From: Devosia riboflavina
Lineage (GTDB): Bacteria > Pseudomonadota > Alphaproteobacteria > Rhizobiales > Devosiaceae
Assembly: GCF_000743575.1 (NCBI RefSeq)
Contig: NZ_JQGC01000001.1
Coordinates: 186,001 to 250,000 of the forward strand
DNA: 64,000 nucleotides
Direction of reading: 5' to 3'
In this document: in pieces, positions 7,866-15,965 of the stretch
Numbering within the stretch: position 1 is the first letter of the stretch
Layout: each line of letters begins with the position of its first letter
Position numbers and translations under genes: made by a program
Notes under the pieces: generated by a model
Databases searched by the model: none
What the model saw: the letters and a program-made list of their open reading frames with translations, nothing else
What the model was told of the DNA's origin: nothing

Positions 7866-10121
7866 GTGTCGACGACACCAGAACTGACCGATTACGCCAA
7901 GCTGAGAAAAATGCCGTTCTACTACGGCTATTCTGTACTCACCGGCACCGCCGTGCTCTGCACCGTCGGCGCGCCGCTGGTGCTGTTTTCGGCGGAACTG
8001 GGCATCGACAAGGACCGCATCGGCCTCATCGGCGGCATCCTGCCCTTCTTTCAGGTCCTCGGCATTGCCGCCCTGCCGGTCATCCTGCACTTCGGCACCA
8101 AGCGGGTCGCGGCCCTCGCGCTCATCGCCCGCTACCTCTTCCTGCTACCGCTTTTCGTTGCGCCCCTCTTCATGGCCACGCCCAACGTCGCCTTCGCGCT
8201 GATCTTCGGCGCCATCATCTGCTTCGCCATCTGCCGCACGCTCTCCGAAGCCGCCGTCGTCCCCTGGTCGCAGGAGATCATTCCCCGCCTCGTGCGCGGC
8301 CAGGTCAGCGGCAAAAACGCGCTGGCCTATCTACCTACGGCCCTCATCGGGTCCTTCCTCATCCAGCTCTGGCTCGATGGACAAGAAGGCATCGAGCGCT
8401 TCTATCCAGTCTTTGCCATTGGCATCGTCATCGGCATTGTCGGCGGCCTCTTCCTTTTCGGCCTTGGCGGCGGCGGCCCACGCAAATCATCCAGCAGCAG
8501 TCTCGACGCCATCCGCCAGCTCCGCGTGCCGCTGCGCGACCGCAATTTCCTTGCCTTCCTCTATTCCTCCGGCAGCCAATATCTCGTCTTCTCAGCCCTC
8601 AATATCTTCATGCTGCTCTTCTTCCGCGAGCGGCTGGGCATTTCGAGCGGCCAGATCGTGCTCATGGCCGCGCTCGTCCCGGTCGGCTCAGCCGCCGGCA
8701 GCTATGCCGCCGGCTGGTTCATCGACCGCCACGGCACCCGCGCGATCCGCATCACCCTGCAGACCCTGCAGGTCGTCATGCTCCTCGCCTTGCCCTTCCT
8801 CCACGATGGCATCCCCGGCGTCGAACTGCTCGTCGGCCTCGTTTTCTTCCTCTTCGGCTTCCTCGTGCAGGGCGCCATGGTCGGCGGCAGCGTCTATATG
8901 CTCAACTATGTGCCGCCCACAGAGCGCGAGAGCTACATGGCCCTCGCCTATTCGAGCGATGGCATTTTTGGCGGCGGCCTCACCGTCCTCGCTGGCATAT
9001 TGGTGCAATATTTCGAGCACAGCGGCACCAGCCTCGGCCCCGCCCATATCGGTGGCTACGAAGCGCTCTTCCTCGTCGCCGCCTTGGTCACCGCCAGCTC
9101 CGCCGCCGTCTTCGCCCTTCTCAAGGAAGAAGGCGCCACCGGCGTCCGCGATTTCCTCGGGCAGTTCTCCACCGGCAATCCCCTGCGCGCCCTCTGGGGC
9201 ATTCAGCGCTTTTCCAGCTTTACGTCCGAGCAACGCCGCCGGGACCTCGCCTATAGCTTTGGCGGCTCCGGCAGCACCCTCGCCAAGGACGAACTGATCT
9301 CTGCCCTTTCTGATCCCAGCTTCGATGTCCGCCACGAAGCCATCCGCGCCCTCGGCCGCCTCCCGCCGACACACAAGGCCATTCACGCCCTCGAAGAAAT
9401 CCTCACCTATGACGGCCTGATCGAGCTGCAATATGCCGCCCTCGATTCCCTCGGCCAGCTTCAGTCCCGTTCGAGCGCCGCAAAGATCGCCCGCTTCCTC
9501 GATGACGGCAATCGCCTCCTGCGCTCCCGCGCCGCCCGCTCGCTCGGCGACATCCGCGCCGAACTCTATCTGCCCGCCATCCGAAAAATGCTCGTCGAAG
9601 ACGCCGATATCGACTGCCGCCTCGCCGCCGCCTCCGCCCTCGGCAAGTTCGGCGACCGGCAAAGCGTTCCCGCCCTCGTCGCCATCTATGTCGACCAGGC
9701 CCACGACGAGAATCCGATCAGCGAGCCCCGCAGCAAAGTCGTGCTGCTGGCCATCTCAAAAATCCTCGGCATCGAGGAACAGTTCGCCCGCAATTGGCGG
9801 CGCGAACAGCGCATGCCCGGCTACTGCCTGCCGGCCCTGTTAAGCCGGCTCGCCAAAGCGCTTGATACAAGGGACGAGCGCACGGAAAGCGTCCGCGTCG
9901 CGCTACAACATGCGGCCGCCGGCCTCGGCACCGGCCCCACCGCGGAAAGCTTCGCCGCCCTCCGCGCCCTGCGTCCCCTCATCGCCGCCTCGCCCCATCG
10001 CGAAGCGCTGCCCGTCGTCGAACTCATCGATGGCACCGAAGGCATAACCGAAGCCCACCCAGCCCTTATGGTGCTGCTGGCCGTAGCCGCCCGCCACGTC
10101 CTCCGGCCGCCAAAGGACTAG
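7866..10121 (+). CDS. MFS transporter fused to a C-terminal HEAT-repeat domain
   Basis: A 751-residue protein. Residues about 15-425 form a major facilitator with about 12 hydrophobic segments and a central cytoplasmic loop (GGGGPRKSSSSS). Residues about 465-620 form HEAT/PBS-lyase-like helical repeats, for example DELISALSDPSFDVRHEAIR and AALDSLGQLQSRSSAAKIA, and an all-helical tail follows. Typical MFS proteins are about 400-450 residues, so about 300 residues are added on the cytoplasmic side. It starts at GTG, with GAGG five bases upstream, 7 bp after the sialidase-like gene. Its stop TAG overlaps the stop of the convergent gene. Transport substrate unknown. Confidence 0.8.
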   Translation: MSTTPELTDYAKLRKMPFYYGYSVLTGTAVLCTVGAPLVLFSAELGIDKDRIGLIGGILPFFQVLGIAALPVILHFGTKRVAALALIARYLFLLPLFVAPLFMATPNVAFALIFGAIICFAICRTLSEAAVVPWSQEIIPRLVRGQVSGKNALAYLPTALIGSFLIQLWLDGQEGIERFYPVFAIGIVIGIVGGLFLFGLGGGGPRKSSSSSLDAIRQLRVPLRDRNFLAFLYSSGSQYLVFSALNIFMLLFFRERLGISSGQIVLMAALVPVGSAAGSYAAGWFIDRHGTRAIRITLQTLQVVMLLALPFLHDGIPGVELLVGLVFFLFGFLVQGAMVGGSVYMLNYVPPTERESYMALAYSSDGIFGGGLTVLAGILVQYFEHSGTSLGPAHIGGYEALFLVAALVTASSAAVFALLKEEGATGVRDFLGQFSTGNPLRALWGIQRFSSFTSEQRRRDLAYSFGGSGSTLAKDELISALSDPSFDVRHEAIRALGRLPPTHKAIHALEEILTYDGLIELQYAALDSLGQLQSRSSAAKIARFLDDGNRLLRSRAARSLGDIRAELYLPAIRKMLVEDADIDCRLAAASALGKFGDRQSVPALVAIYVDQAHDENPISEPRSKVVLLAISKILGIEEQFARNWRREQRMPGYCLPALLSRLAKALDTRDERTESVRVALQHAAAGLGTGPTAESFAALRALRPLIAASPHREALPVVELIDGTEGITEAHPALMVLLAVAARHVLRPPKD

Positions 10122-10609
10122 GTCGCAGCCTTCTTGCCCGGCCATCCCATCAGCAACTGCACCGACTTCTCCGCCTCTTTCGCCTTATCCGCATCCTTGA
10201 AGATGCGCATCACGCAACGCGGTTCGGTGCGGCTGATGACGTCATAGACGAGGTGATAACCGGTCTTGTCCATGATCGGCCCGATCCATCCGGCGCAATG
10301 GTCGCAATAGCGCGTCATCGGCGCAGCATCGTTGTCCATCACCTTGGCAAGGCTCGGACAGCCATGCATGTGCAGCTCGAGATGCTCGTCATCGACCATC
10401 AGGTCGAGCTCGCAATTTTCCTCTTCCTCGATCACCGACCAATATTCGTACATGCCTTGCAGGCCCTTGGTCCTGATCAGGTCAAGAATATGCTTTTCCT
10501 GGTTCTTGCTGATTTCGAGCCAGTAGAGGTCAAGGTCCTCCTGCCCCTTGCTCTCAAGGAACTTGAACACCTCGTTATAGAAGCGGGTGAAATGGTCGCT
10601 CGGGATCAT
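10118..10609 (-). CDS. Small Cys-containing protein, possible ATC-hydrolase-like family (paralogue A)
   Basis: A 163-residue soluble protein with no signal peptide. It has a conserved-looking acidic strand pair (ELDLMVDDEHLELHMHGCP), cysteines at 84, 102, 105 and 132, and a late RTEPRC segment. This pattern resembles the L-2-amino-thiazoline-4-carboxylic acid hydrolase family, but the match is from memory of the motif layout and is tentative. It aligns along most of its length with the next gene upstream, with which it overlaps by 4 bp (ATGA). It ends inside the stop codon of the convergent MFS-HEAT gene. Confidence 0.6.
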   Translation of the reverse strand: MIPSDHFTRFYNEVFKFLESKGQEDLDLYWLEISKNQEKHILDLIRTKGLQGMYEYWSVIEEEENCELDLMVDDEHLELHMHGCPSLAKVMDNDAAPMTRYCDHCAGWIGPIMDKTGYHLVYDVISRTEPRCVMRIFKDADKAKEAEKSVQLLMGWPGKKAAT

Positions 10610-11067
10610 GCGCGCCTCCGGATGATCTGCCGGCAGGCGCCCGGCCCGGTAATCTCGGTATCAATCCGATAGGGCGTGCCCTCGGCGATCGCCTCGTTCA
10701 CCTTGGTCGTCTGGTCGCAGAAATGCGCCGAAACCGATGGCGAGATCTTCGCGACATGGTGATAGGCCGTGCAGCGGCGCACGGTAAGCACGATCTCGTC
10801 CTCACTGACTGCAATGTCATAGTCGGCATTTTCGCGGGTAAAAAAATGCCGCCAATGCCGCACCAGCTCTTCGGGATGCCCCTCCAGCATATGCCGCCGC
10901 AGGTCGACATAAACATCCCTGCCCACCTTGGCGAAAATCTCGTGCAACACCTCGACGCCATAGCGCTCGACGATGAAGTCGATGGTCGTGTTCACCGCAC
11001 CATGAAAATCGAGGTGAACATTGCCCTCTTCCTGATAGCGCAGGGGTGTTTCAGGCCGCTTTTGCAT
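10606..11067 (-). CDS. Small Cys-containing protein, possible ATC-hydrolase-like family (paralogue B)
   Basis: A 153-residue protein from the ATG at 11067; an upstream extension in the same frame overlaps the neighbouring deacetylase and looks non-coding. It parallels its downstream neighbour: HW then DYDIAVSEDEIVLTVRRC, FCDQT and a late GACRQ match YW, ELDLMVDDEHLELHMHGC, YCDHC and PRCVM in paralogue A. Cys 99, 117 and 145 correspond to Cys 84, 102 and 132 there. The coding region overlaps the end of the NagA-like gene by 17 bp, so the three genes are co-transcribed. Two related subunits of one enzyme are possible; function is unproven. Confidence 0.6.
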   Translation of the reverse strand: MQKRPETPLRYQEEGNVHLDFHGAVNTTIDFIVERYGVEVLHEIFAKVGRDVYVDLRRHMLEGHPEELVRHWRHFFTRENADYDIAVSEDEIVLTVRRCTAYHHVAKISPSVSAHFCDQTTKVNEAIAEGTPYRIDTEITGPGACRQIIRRRA

Positions 11068-12241
11068 GGTCGCGCCTAAAATAGGATTTGCCACCAACAA
11101 TGGTCTCCTCAACCGACAAGTCCACAGCATCGAGCAGCACGAAGTCGGCCAGCTTCCCGGCTTCGATACTGCCGAGGTCTGCCTCCCGCCCGACAACCCG
11201 CGCCGGCACCAGGCTCGCCGCATATGCGGCCTGCGCCAGATCAACACCGGCCATCGAAATATAGTTTCGCATGCCCTCATCGGAGGTCAAAGACGAGCCG
11301 CAAAGCCCGCCATTCCGATCCCGCACCGCCCTGCCAGGCGCGCTGGTCACGAAATAGCCGGGATAGAACTCGAATTCCGTCCCCGGCAGCCCGGCATATT
11401 TCATCGAATCCGTCTCGAGAAACACCCGATCGGCCGGCAATTGCGCCAGGATGCGCAGGAGCTTCGGATGCGCATGAATGCCATCGGCGACAACGCCCAG
11501 CGCCAGATGCCGCTCGGCCAGGAGCGCATCGGGCAGCGAAAACACATGCACCCCCGAATTATCCGGCGGGATCGTCCGCATCACGTCATACATATGCGTC
11601 ACCGCATCGATGCCCCAGCCGACATAGCGCGAAACATCGTCCGGCGCCGCCTGGCTATGGCCGAAATGGATCGAAACCCCTGCCGCCTTCATCCGGCGGA
11701 TAAACTGCTCCGCCCCCGGCAGTTCCGGCGCAATGGTCACCGCCGCCAGCCGCCCACCTGCCTGTTCCAGCATCATCTCTGCCAGTTCCACTGACGGCAG
11801 TTGCAGGTTCTGCGGATTATGCGCCCCCGGCGAATTGAAGCACGGCCCCTCGCTGTGCATGCCCAATGCCCGCGCTCCCTCCGCACGATCACAAGCCTCG
11901 GAAAGCCGCGACAGCACTGAGCCGAATTCGGCGGGCGGTTGGCACCCGATGGACGGCAAAAACGCCGTCACCCCGCGCGCCGGCAGCTTGGCGGCGGAGT
12001 CGGCCACCCCATTCGGCGTCGCATCGGAATAAAGGTTGATGTCGAAACCATGCTGCAAGAGGTCGATCATACCCGGAAACAGCAGCTTCCCACTGGCATC
12101 CTGCACCTGCCAATCCGCCCCGGTCGTCGTTTCCGGTGCGACAATGCCCAGAATCCGGCCGTCTTCCACCAACAGGTCATGGCGCAGAATCCCGGTGGGC
12201 GTCACCACGAGACCGCCTGCCCACTTCTGCTTGACACTCAT
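11051..12241 (-). CDS. Amidohydrolase, N-acetylglucosamine-6-phosphate deacetylase-like
   Basis: A 396-residue amidohydrolase-superfamily enzyme with the NagA motif series: FPGMIDLLQHG near the N-terminus, HSEGPCFNSPGAHN carrying the metal glutamate, IHFGHSQA and VTHMYDVM with metal/substrate histidines, VADGIHAHP, and ETDS with the catalytic aspartate. It diverges from true NagA in THMYDVM (usually ThlfNAM), so it may deacetylate another acylamino sugar. It is the first gene of a minus-strand operon with two small Cys-containing proteins and is divergent from an SDR-GntR-RidA group, with palindromic candidate operators in between. Confidence 0.75.
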   Translation of the reverse strand: MSVKQKWAGGLVVTPTGILRHDLLVEDGRILGIVAPETTTGADWQVQDASGKLLFPGMIDLLQHGFDINLYSDATPNGVADSAAKLPARGVTAFLPSIGCQPPAEFGSVLSRLSEACDRAEGARALGMHSEGPCFNSPGAHNPQNLQLPSVELAEMMLEQAGGRLAAVTIAPELPGAEQFIRRMKAAGVSIHFGHSQAAPDDVSRYVGWGIDAVTHMYDVMRTIPPDNSGVHVFSLPDALLAERHLALGVVADGIHAHPKLLRILAQLPADRVFLETDSMKYAGLPGTEFEFYPGYFVTSAPGRAVRDRNGGLCGSSLTSDEGMRNYISMAGVDLAQAAYAASLVPARVVGREADLGSIEAGKLADFVLLDAVDLSVEETIVGGKSYFRRDHAKAA

Positions 12242-12253
12242 TGGGGAACCTCT

Positions 12254-12286
12254 ATTAGCATGTTATTATGCTAATGAGTTAACTCA
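12254..12286. promoter_or_regulatory. Twin palindromes in the divergent promoter (candidate GntR operator)
   Basis: Two perfect inverted repeats adjoin. ATTAGCAT and ATGCTAAT face each other across 6 bases (12254-12275), and TGAGTTAACTCA (12275-12286) is a 12-bp palindrome. They occupy the 64-bp gap between the NagA-like and SDR starts, where a repressor would block both promoters. The GntR-type regulator encoded at 13073 is the obvious candidate to bind. Confidence 0.6.
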
Positions 12287-12305
12287 CTTCGTTTCGGGTG
12301 TAAAT

Positions 12306-13076
12306 ATGGATCGCCGCACCGTCTGCATTACCGGCTCCACGCATGGCATAGGCCTTGGAATTGCCAAGGCTTTTGCCGCTGACGGCCACCGCTTGATCCT
12401 CAATTCTCACATTCGCGACCACCATGCGGAAGCTGCCATAGGCGAGCTTTCTGCTCTTACCGATGTGCGCTTTGTGCAAACCGATCTCTCAAAGGCGGGC
12501 GGCGCAGAACGGCTCATCGAAGAGGCTCACGCACAGTGGGGGGCGCTCGACACCCTCGTCAACAATGCCGGCACTTTTCTCGATGCCCCCTTCGGCCAGC
12601 TCACCGAAGACATCTTCGACCGCACCTTCGCGCTCAATGTGCGCGCTTATCTCTTCGCGAGCCAAGCCTTCGCCAACCGCGTAACTCAGGGCCAGACCGG
12701 CGCCAGCATCATCTGCGTCGGCTCGACCAATTCCATGGCCGCCGAACGCGATAGCGTCGCCTACGACACCTCCAAAGGCGCCGTGCTCATGCTGGTCAAA
12801 TCCCTTGCGGTGACCCTCGCCAGCCGCGGTATCCGCGTAAACGGCCTCGGCCCTGGCCTCGTCCGCACGCCGCTCACCGCTGCGGCCCTCGCCTCGGAAG
12901 ACCTGAGAAAGTCCCTCGCCCGACAGATTCCGCTCGGCCGTATCGCCGAACCCGAAGATATCGGTGGAGCCGCGGTCTTTCTTGCTTCCGATGAGGCGCG
13001 TTATATTACAGGACAGATGTTGTTCATCGATGGCGGGATTCTTGCCAACCAACTGTCCTGGGGTGTCGAACCGTGA
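12306..13076 (+). CDS. SDR-family oxidoreductase
   Basis: A 256-residue short-chain dehydrogenase with GSTHGIGLG (cofactor loop), NNAG, a YDTSK active site and a C-terminal ITGQMLFIDGG strand. The frame is open further upstream, but residues before the ATG at 12306 do not look SDR-like and would run through the palindromic operator region and into the divergent gene, so 12306 is chosen. Its stop overlaps the GTG start of a GntR regulator. It probably oxidises a sugar or amino-sugar alcohol made in the pathway shared with the divergent deacetylase. Confidence 0.85.
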   Translation: MDRRTVCITGSTHGIGLGIAKAFAADGHRLILNSHIRDHHAEAAIGELSALTDVRFVQTDLSKAGGAERLIEEAHAQWGALDTLVNNAGTFLDAPFGQLTEDIFDRTFALNVRAYLFASQAFANRVTQGQTGASIICVGSTNSMAAERDSVAYDTSKGAVLMLVKSLAVTLASRGIRVNGLGPGLVRTPLTAAALASEDLRKSLARQIPLGRIAEPEDIGGAAVFLASDEARYITGQMLFIDGGILANQLSWGVEP

Positions 13077-14068
13077 ATGTTGAACTGACACCGCGCCACC
13101 TGCAATTGCGGGACCTCTTGTTCCGCCGTTGGAAAACGGCCGGCCTCAAGGCGGGGGACAAGATCGAGTCGCAGAACGAGATCACCAAATTCTGCGATTT
13201 CTCGCTGATCACCGTCATCAAGACCCTCAAGGACCTCGAAGCCGAAGGCGTCATCCGTCGCCAGGTCGGCCGCGGCTCCTTCCTAGAAAAAGCCCCCTGG
13301 GCCGAAGCTCACCACCGCGTCGGCTTCTTCTATAACCGCAACATCGTCGGCGGCGGCATCTTCAACAACGAATTCTACACCCGCCTCGTCATCGCGCTCG
13401 AACGCGGCATTGTCTCGGATGGGCATGAATTCGTCATGGGCAGTTTCACCCACGACAAGATGCCGGTCACCTTCTGGGACCGCCTCGACATGGTCGTCCT
13501 CGCCGGTATCACCGACGAAACCGATATTTCCGCCCTCGGCCAGACCACGAGCCAGGTCAGCGTCCTAGACGCCACGCTCGACCTGCCGGGCATCCATAGC
13601 TACGGCCTCGACTATGGCCCGGCCTTCGAGGAAATGTTCGCCCGGCTCGGCAACAGACCCAATCGCGTCCTCTATCTCGACACGGTTCACCTCTCCTCCG
13701 AACAGGCCTCACGCCTCGAAAAATTCAAAACCGCCTGCGCGGCGAGCGAGGCGGTCCAGATTCTGCGCATCACCGAAGTGAACCAGGAAGACCAGGCGGC
13801 CGATATCGCGCCGCTCGAAGAGACCATCGCCGAGTTCCAGCCCGACCTCATCTGTGGCTATATGCACCACCGCTGGCACGCCCGCATGGCCGAAGCGCTC
13901 GCCAAGCCGGTGCGCATCTATCCCTATGGGCTCGATTCCCACCGCCCCGGCTTCGTCGTCGAAAGCGGCGCCTGGCTCAAGACCGTGCTGCCGACCATCT
14001 ACCAGAACCTTGATGACCGGCCCGGCGAAGGCGGTGTCCACACTTTCCCGGCCCATTTCGTTTACTGA
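13073..14068 (+). CDS. GntR-type HTH regulator with a LacI-like ligand-binding domain
   Basis: 331 residues, with an N-terminal winged helix (LRDLLFRRWKTAGLKAGDKI, then KTLKDLEAEGVIRRQVGRGSF) and a C-terminal periplasmic-binding-protein-like domain from about residue 75 that resembles the LacI/GalR fold, as in the AraR subclass. It starts at GTG inside GTGA, overlapping the SDR stop by 4 bp. Such regulators bind sugars or related ligands and usually repress the adjacent operon. The twin palindromes at 12254-12286 are the likely target. Confidence 0.75.
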   Translation: MNVELTPRHLQLRDLLFRRWKTAGLKAGDKIESQNEITKFCDFSLITVIKTLKDLEAEGVIRRQVGRGSFLEKAPWAEAHHRVGFFYNRNIVGGGIFNNEFYTRLVIALERGIVSDGHEFVMGSFTHDKMPVTFWDRLDMVVLAGITDETDISALGQTTSQVSVLDATLDLPGIHSYGLDYGPAFEEMFARLGNRPNRVLYLDTVHLSSEQASRLEKFKTACAASEAVQILRITEVNQEDQAADIAPLEETIAEFQPDLICGYMHHRWHARMAEALAKPVRIYPYGLDSHRPGFVVESGAWLKTVLPTIYQNLDDRPGEGGVHTFPAHFVY

Positions 14069-14082
14069 TCAGGACCTTTTCC

Positions 14083-14484
14083 ATGCTCAAGCTCGTCGAT
14101 AGCGGCGCCCGCTCGCACCTGCCTTTCAGCCCCGCCTTCATCGCCGGCGACCTGATGTTCGTCTCCGGCCAGGCCTCGGTCGATAGCGCCAGCGGCGCCA
14201 TCATCACCGATACGTTTGAAGGCGAAATGCGCCGCTCGATCGAAAATCTGCGCGCCATCCTGGAAGCCGGCGGCCTCAGCCTCGACCACGTCGTCAATGT
14301 CAAATCCTACGTCGCCGACGAGGCCGACCTCGCCCTCTACAACCAGATCTATCCCGAATACTTCAGTGACCCCCGCCCCAGCCGCAGCACCATCGTCGGC
14401 GTCCTCGGTACCAAGCTCAAATTCGAACTCGACTGCGTCGCCTATGCCAAGGCCACCCGCCAAGAGGCGGAACGCATCGGCTAA
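14083..14484 (+). CDS. RidA/YjgF-family protein
   Basis: A 133-residue protein with RidA features: the FVSGQASVD strand, the middle segment NLRAILEAGGLSLDHVVNVK and a late RSTIVG strand carrying the arginine of the imine-binding site (usually PaRst). RidA proteins are small trimers that hydrolyse reactive imines or enamines released by PLP enzymes; variants act in specific catabolic pathways. It lies 14 bp after the GntR gene. Its stop overlaps the stop of the convergent M81 gene. The broad family is clear; the specific role is inferred. Confidence 0.85.
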   Translation: MLKLVDSGARSHLPFSPAFIAGDLMFVSGQASVDSASGAIITDTFEGEMRRSIENLRAILEAGGLSLDHVVNVKSYVADEADLALYNQIYPEYFSDPRPSRSTIVGVLGTKLKFELDCVAYAKATRQEAERIG

Positions 14485-15953
14485 ACCTGGTCCAGCCCCA
14501 GCGGATCATCATCCAGCGGCCAGATCGGCCGCTGCAGACGCTCGAAAGGCAGGGCCTTCCAGTCGGGGTTGCTGGTGCCCGGCGTCGCCACGAACAGTTG
14601 TTTTCGTGAGATCGGCGCAAACAGGTCCTTCTGCTTGTAGAGATTCTTGATCGAAACCACTTGCTTGGTTTCGTAGATAATGCCGTGACGGCTCATCAGG
14701 TCCAGGGAATAGAGATTGGTCCTGAGGCTCGTCAGCAGCACCTCGATCCCTTCGACCCGCACCACCGCCACATCGCCGATGCGGATTTTTTCGTCGCCAA
14801 TATGCCCCTGCCAGGAATCCGCCGCGAGGTGCAGGACTTCCGCCTCCGCATCAAGCGCTGGTCCCGAATGCGGCTCATACTTGCCGCCGATCCTGAGCTT
14901 TAGCCGCGCACCGAGCCCAACCTGAAAACAGATTTTCACTGCCAGCGGATCCCACAATGGCACTACCGCCGCGTTGCGAATGCCCGCTTCGATGAAAGCC
15001 CTCAGCACATAAGTCGTGTCGCCAGGTGCGCCGCTGCCGATCTGATCAGCCGTATCGGCGATCACCAGCGGCATACTGCCCACGGTTTTCGCTTCGGCTA
15101 TGGCCTCGTCGAAGGGCGTGAAAGGCAGCGTCGCTTCGTTCCGGATTGCATAAAACCTCCGGCCAAAATCTGCCGCCACACTCTCGGCGAGCGCCGCATC
15201 CCCATCCACCACCGCCAGCATCTTCACCCCCGCCTGCGGCAGGTCGGCCCATGGAAACCCATGATTGAGCGATAGCGACAGCACGCCGCCTTTCCCCTCT
15301 GCCGCTTCCATCTCCGCACAGAATCCGGGCATAGGCCCTTCCATCGTCGTCGGAAAAAGCCCGATGCTGCGGCAATCGAACAGCGCCATCTCAGGCGCAA
15401 TCTCGCCCGCCAGCGTGCGCTGCATGAGATCGAACACCTCATGCGCCCGCTCATTGTGGTCGATATGCGGATAGGTCTTGTAGAAGACGATGATATCGGC
15501 CGCCTCGACGAGCACGTCGTCGATATGGGCATGTAGGTCGAGTTCGAGACCGATCCTGACCTCGCTCCCCACAATAGCCCGCATCCGCATTACAAGATCG
15601 GCCTCGCAGTCATCGTAGCCATCCGCGATCATCGCGCCATGAAGGAACATCAGCACCGCATCGACCGGCCCAGCCGCTTTCAGGTCGCCGAGGATACGAT
15701 CGCGCATGCTCTCATAGGCCGGCCTCGTCGTCGGCCCCGCCGGATTGGCAAAGGCAAAAAGGCTCTGCACCACCTCCCAACCTTCCGCCTCCGCGCGCTT
15801 CAACCAGGTCTGCCCCGGCCCGCTCCACGGTGACGGCATGGCACTCGCAATATCGCCCTCATTCCAGAAGCAGTCGTAGAAATCCTCGATCCCTGTGGGG
15901 AAGGACGCGAAGGTATTGGTCTCGGTGCCAAGCGTGGCGATAAAGATGCGCAT
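14481..15953 (-). CDS. M81-family metallohydrolase (second copy)
   Basis: A 490-residue M81 protein with GTETNTF at the N-terminus (close to the classic hETNtF motif), MFLHGAMIADG and LELDLHAHIDD metal-site segments, PHIDHNERA, and a full MlrC C-terminal domain. It is the last gene of a minus-strand operon with a nucleotide-sugar/uronate-dehydrogenase-like protein and an Ldh-type oxidoreductase, near an IclR regulator and a dipeptide-type ABC transporter. It differs clearly from the copy at 3494-4993, so the two probably act on different substrates. Confidence 0.85.
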   Translation of the reverse strand: MRIFIATLGTETNTFASFPTGIEDFYDCFWNEGDIASAMPSPWSGPGQTWLKRAEAEGWEVVQSLFAFANPAGPTTRPAYESMRDRILGDLKAAGPVDAVLMFLHGAMIADGYDDCEADLVMRMRAIVGSEVRIGLELDLHAHIDDVLVEAADIIVFYKTYPHIDHNERAHEVFDLMQRTLAGEIAPEMALFDCRSIGLFPTTMEGPMPGFCAEMEAAEGKGGVLSLSLNHGFPWADLPQAGVKMLAVVDGDAALAESVAADFGRRFYAIRNEATLPFTPFDEAIAEAKTVGSMPLVIADTADQIGSGAPGDTTYVLRAFIEAGIRNAAVVPLWDPLAVKICFQVGLGARLKLRIGGKYEPHSGPALDAEAEVLHLAADSWQGHIGDEKIRIGDVAVVRVEGIEVLLTSLRTNLYSLDLMSRHGIIYETKQVVSIKNLYKQKDLFAPISRKQLFVATPGTSNPDWKALPFERLQRPIWPLDDDPLGLDQV

Positions 15954-15965
15954 GGAAAAATCTCG

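Noticed and set aside
6785-14068. A sialic acid utilisation cluster (sialidase, NagA, transporter)
   Set aside because: No NanA-type lyase, ManNAc kinase or epimerase is present, the DapA-family gene is 42 kb away in another regulon, and the sialidase lacks a visible FRIP motif.
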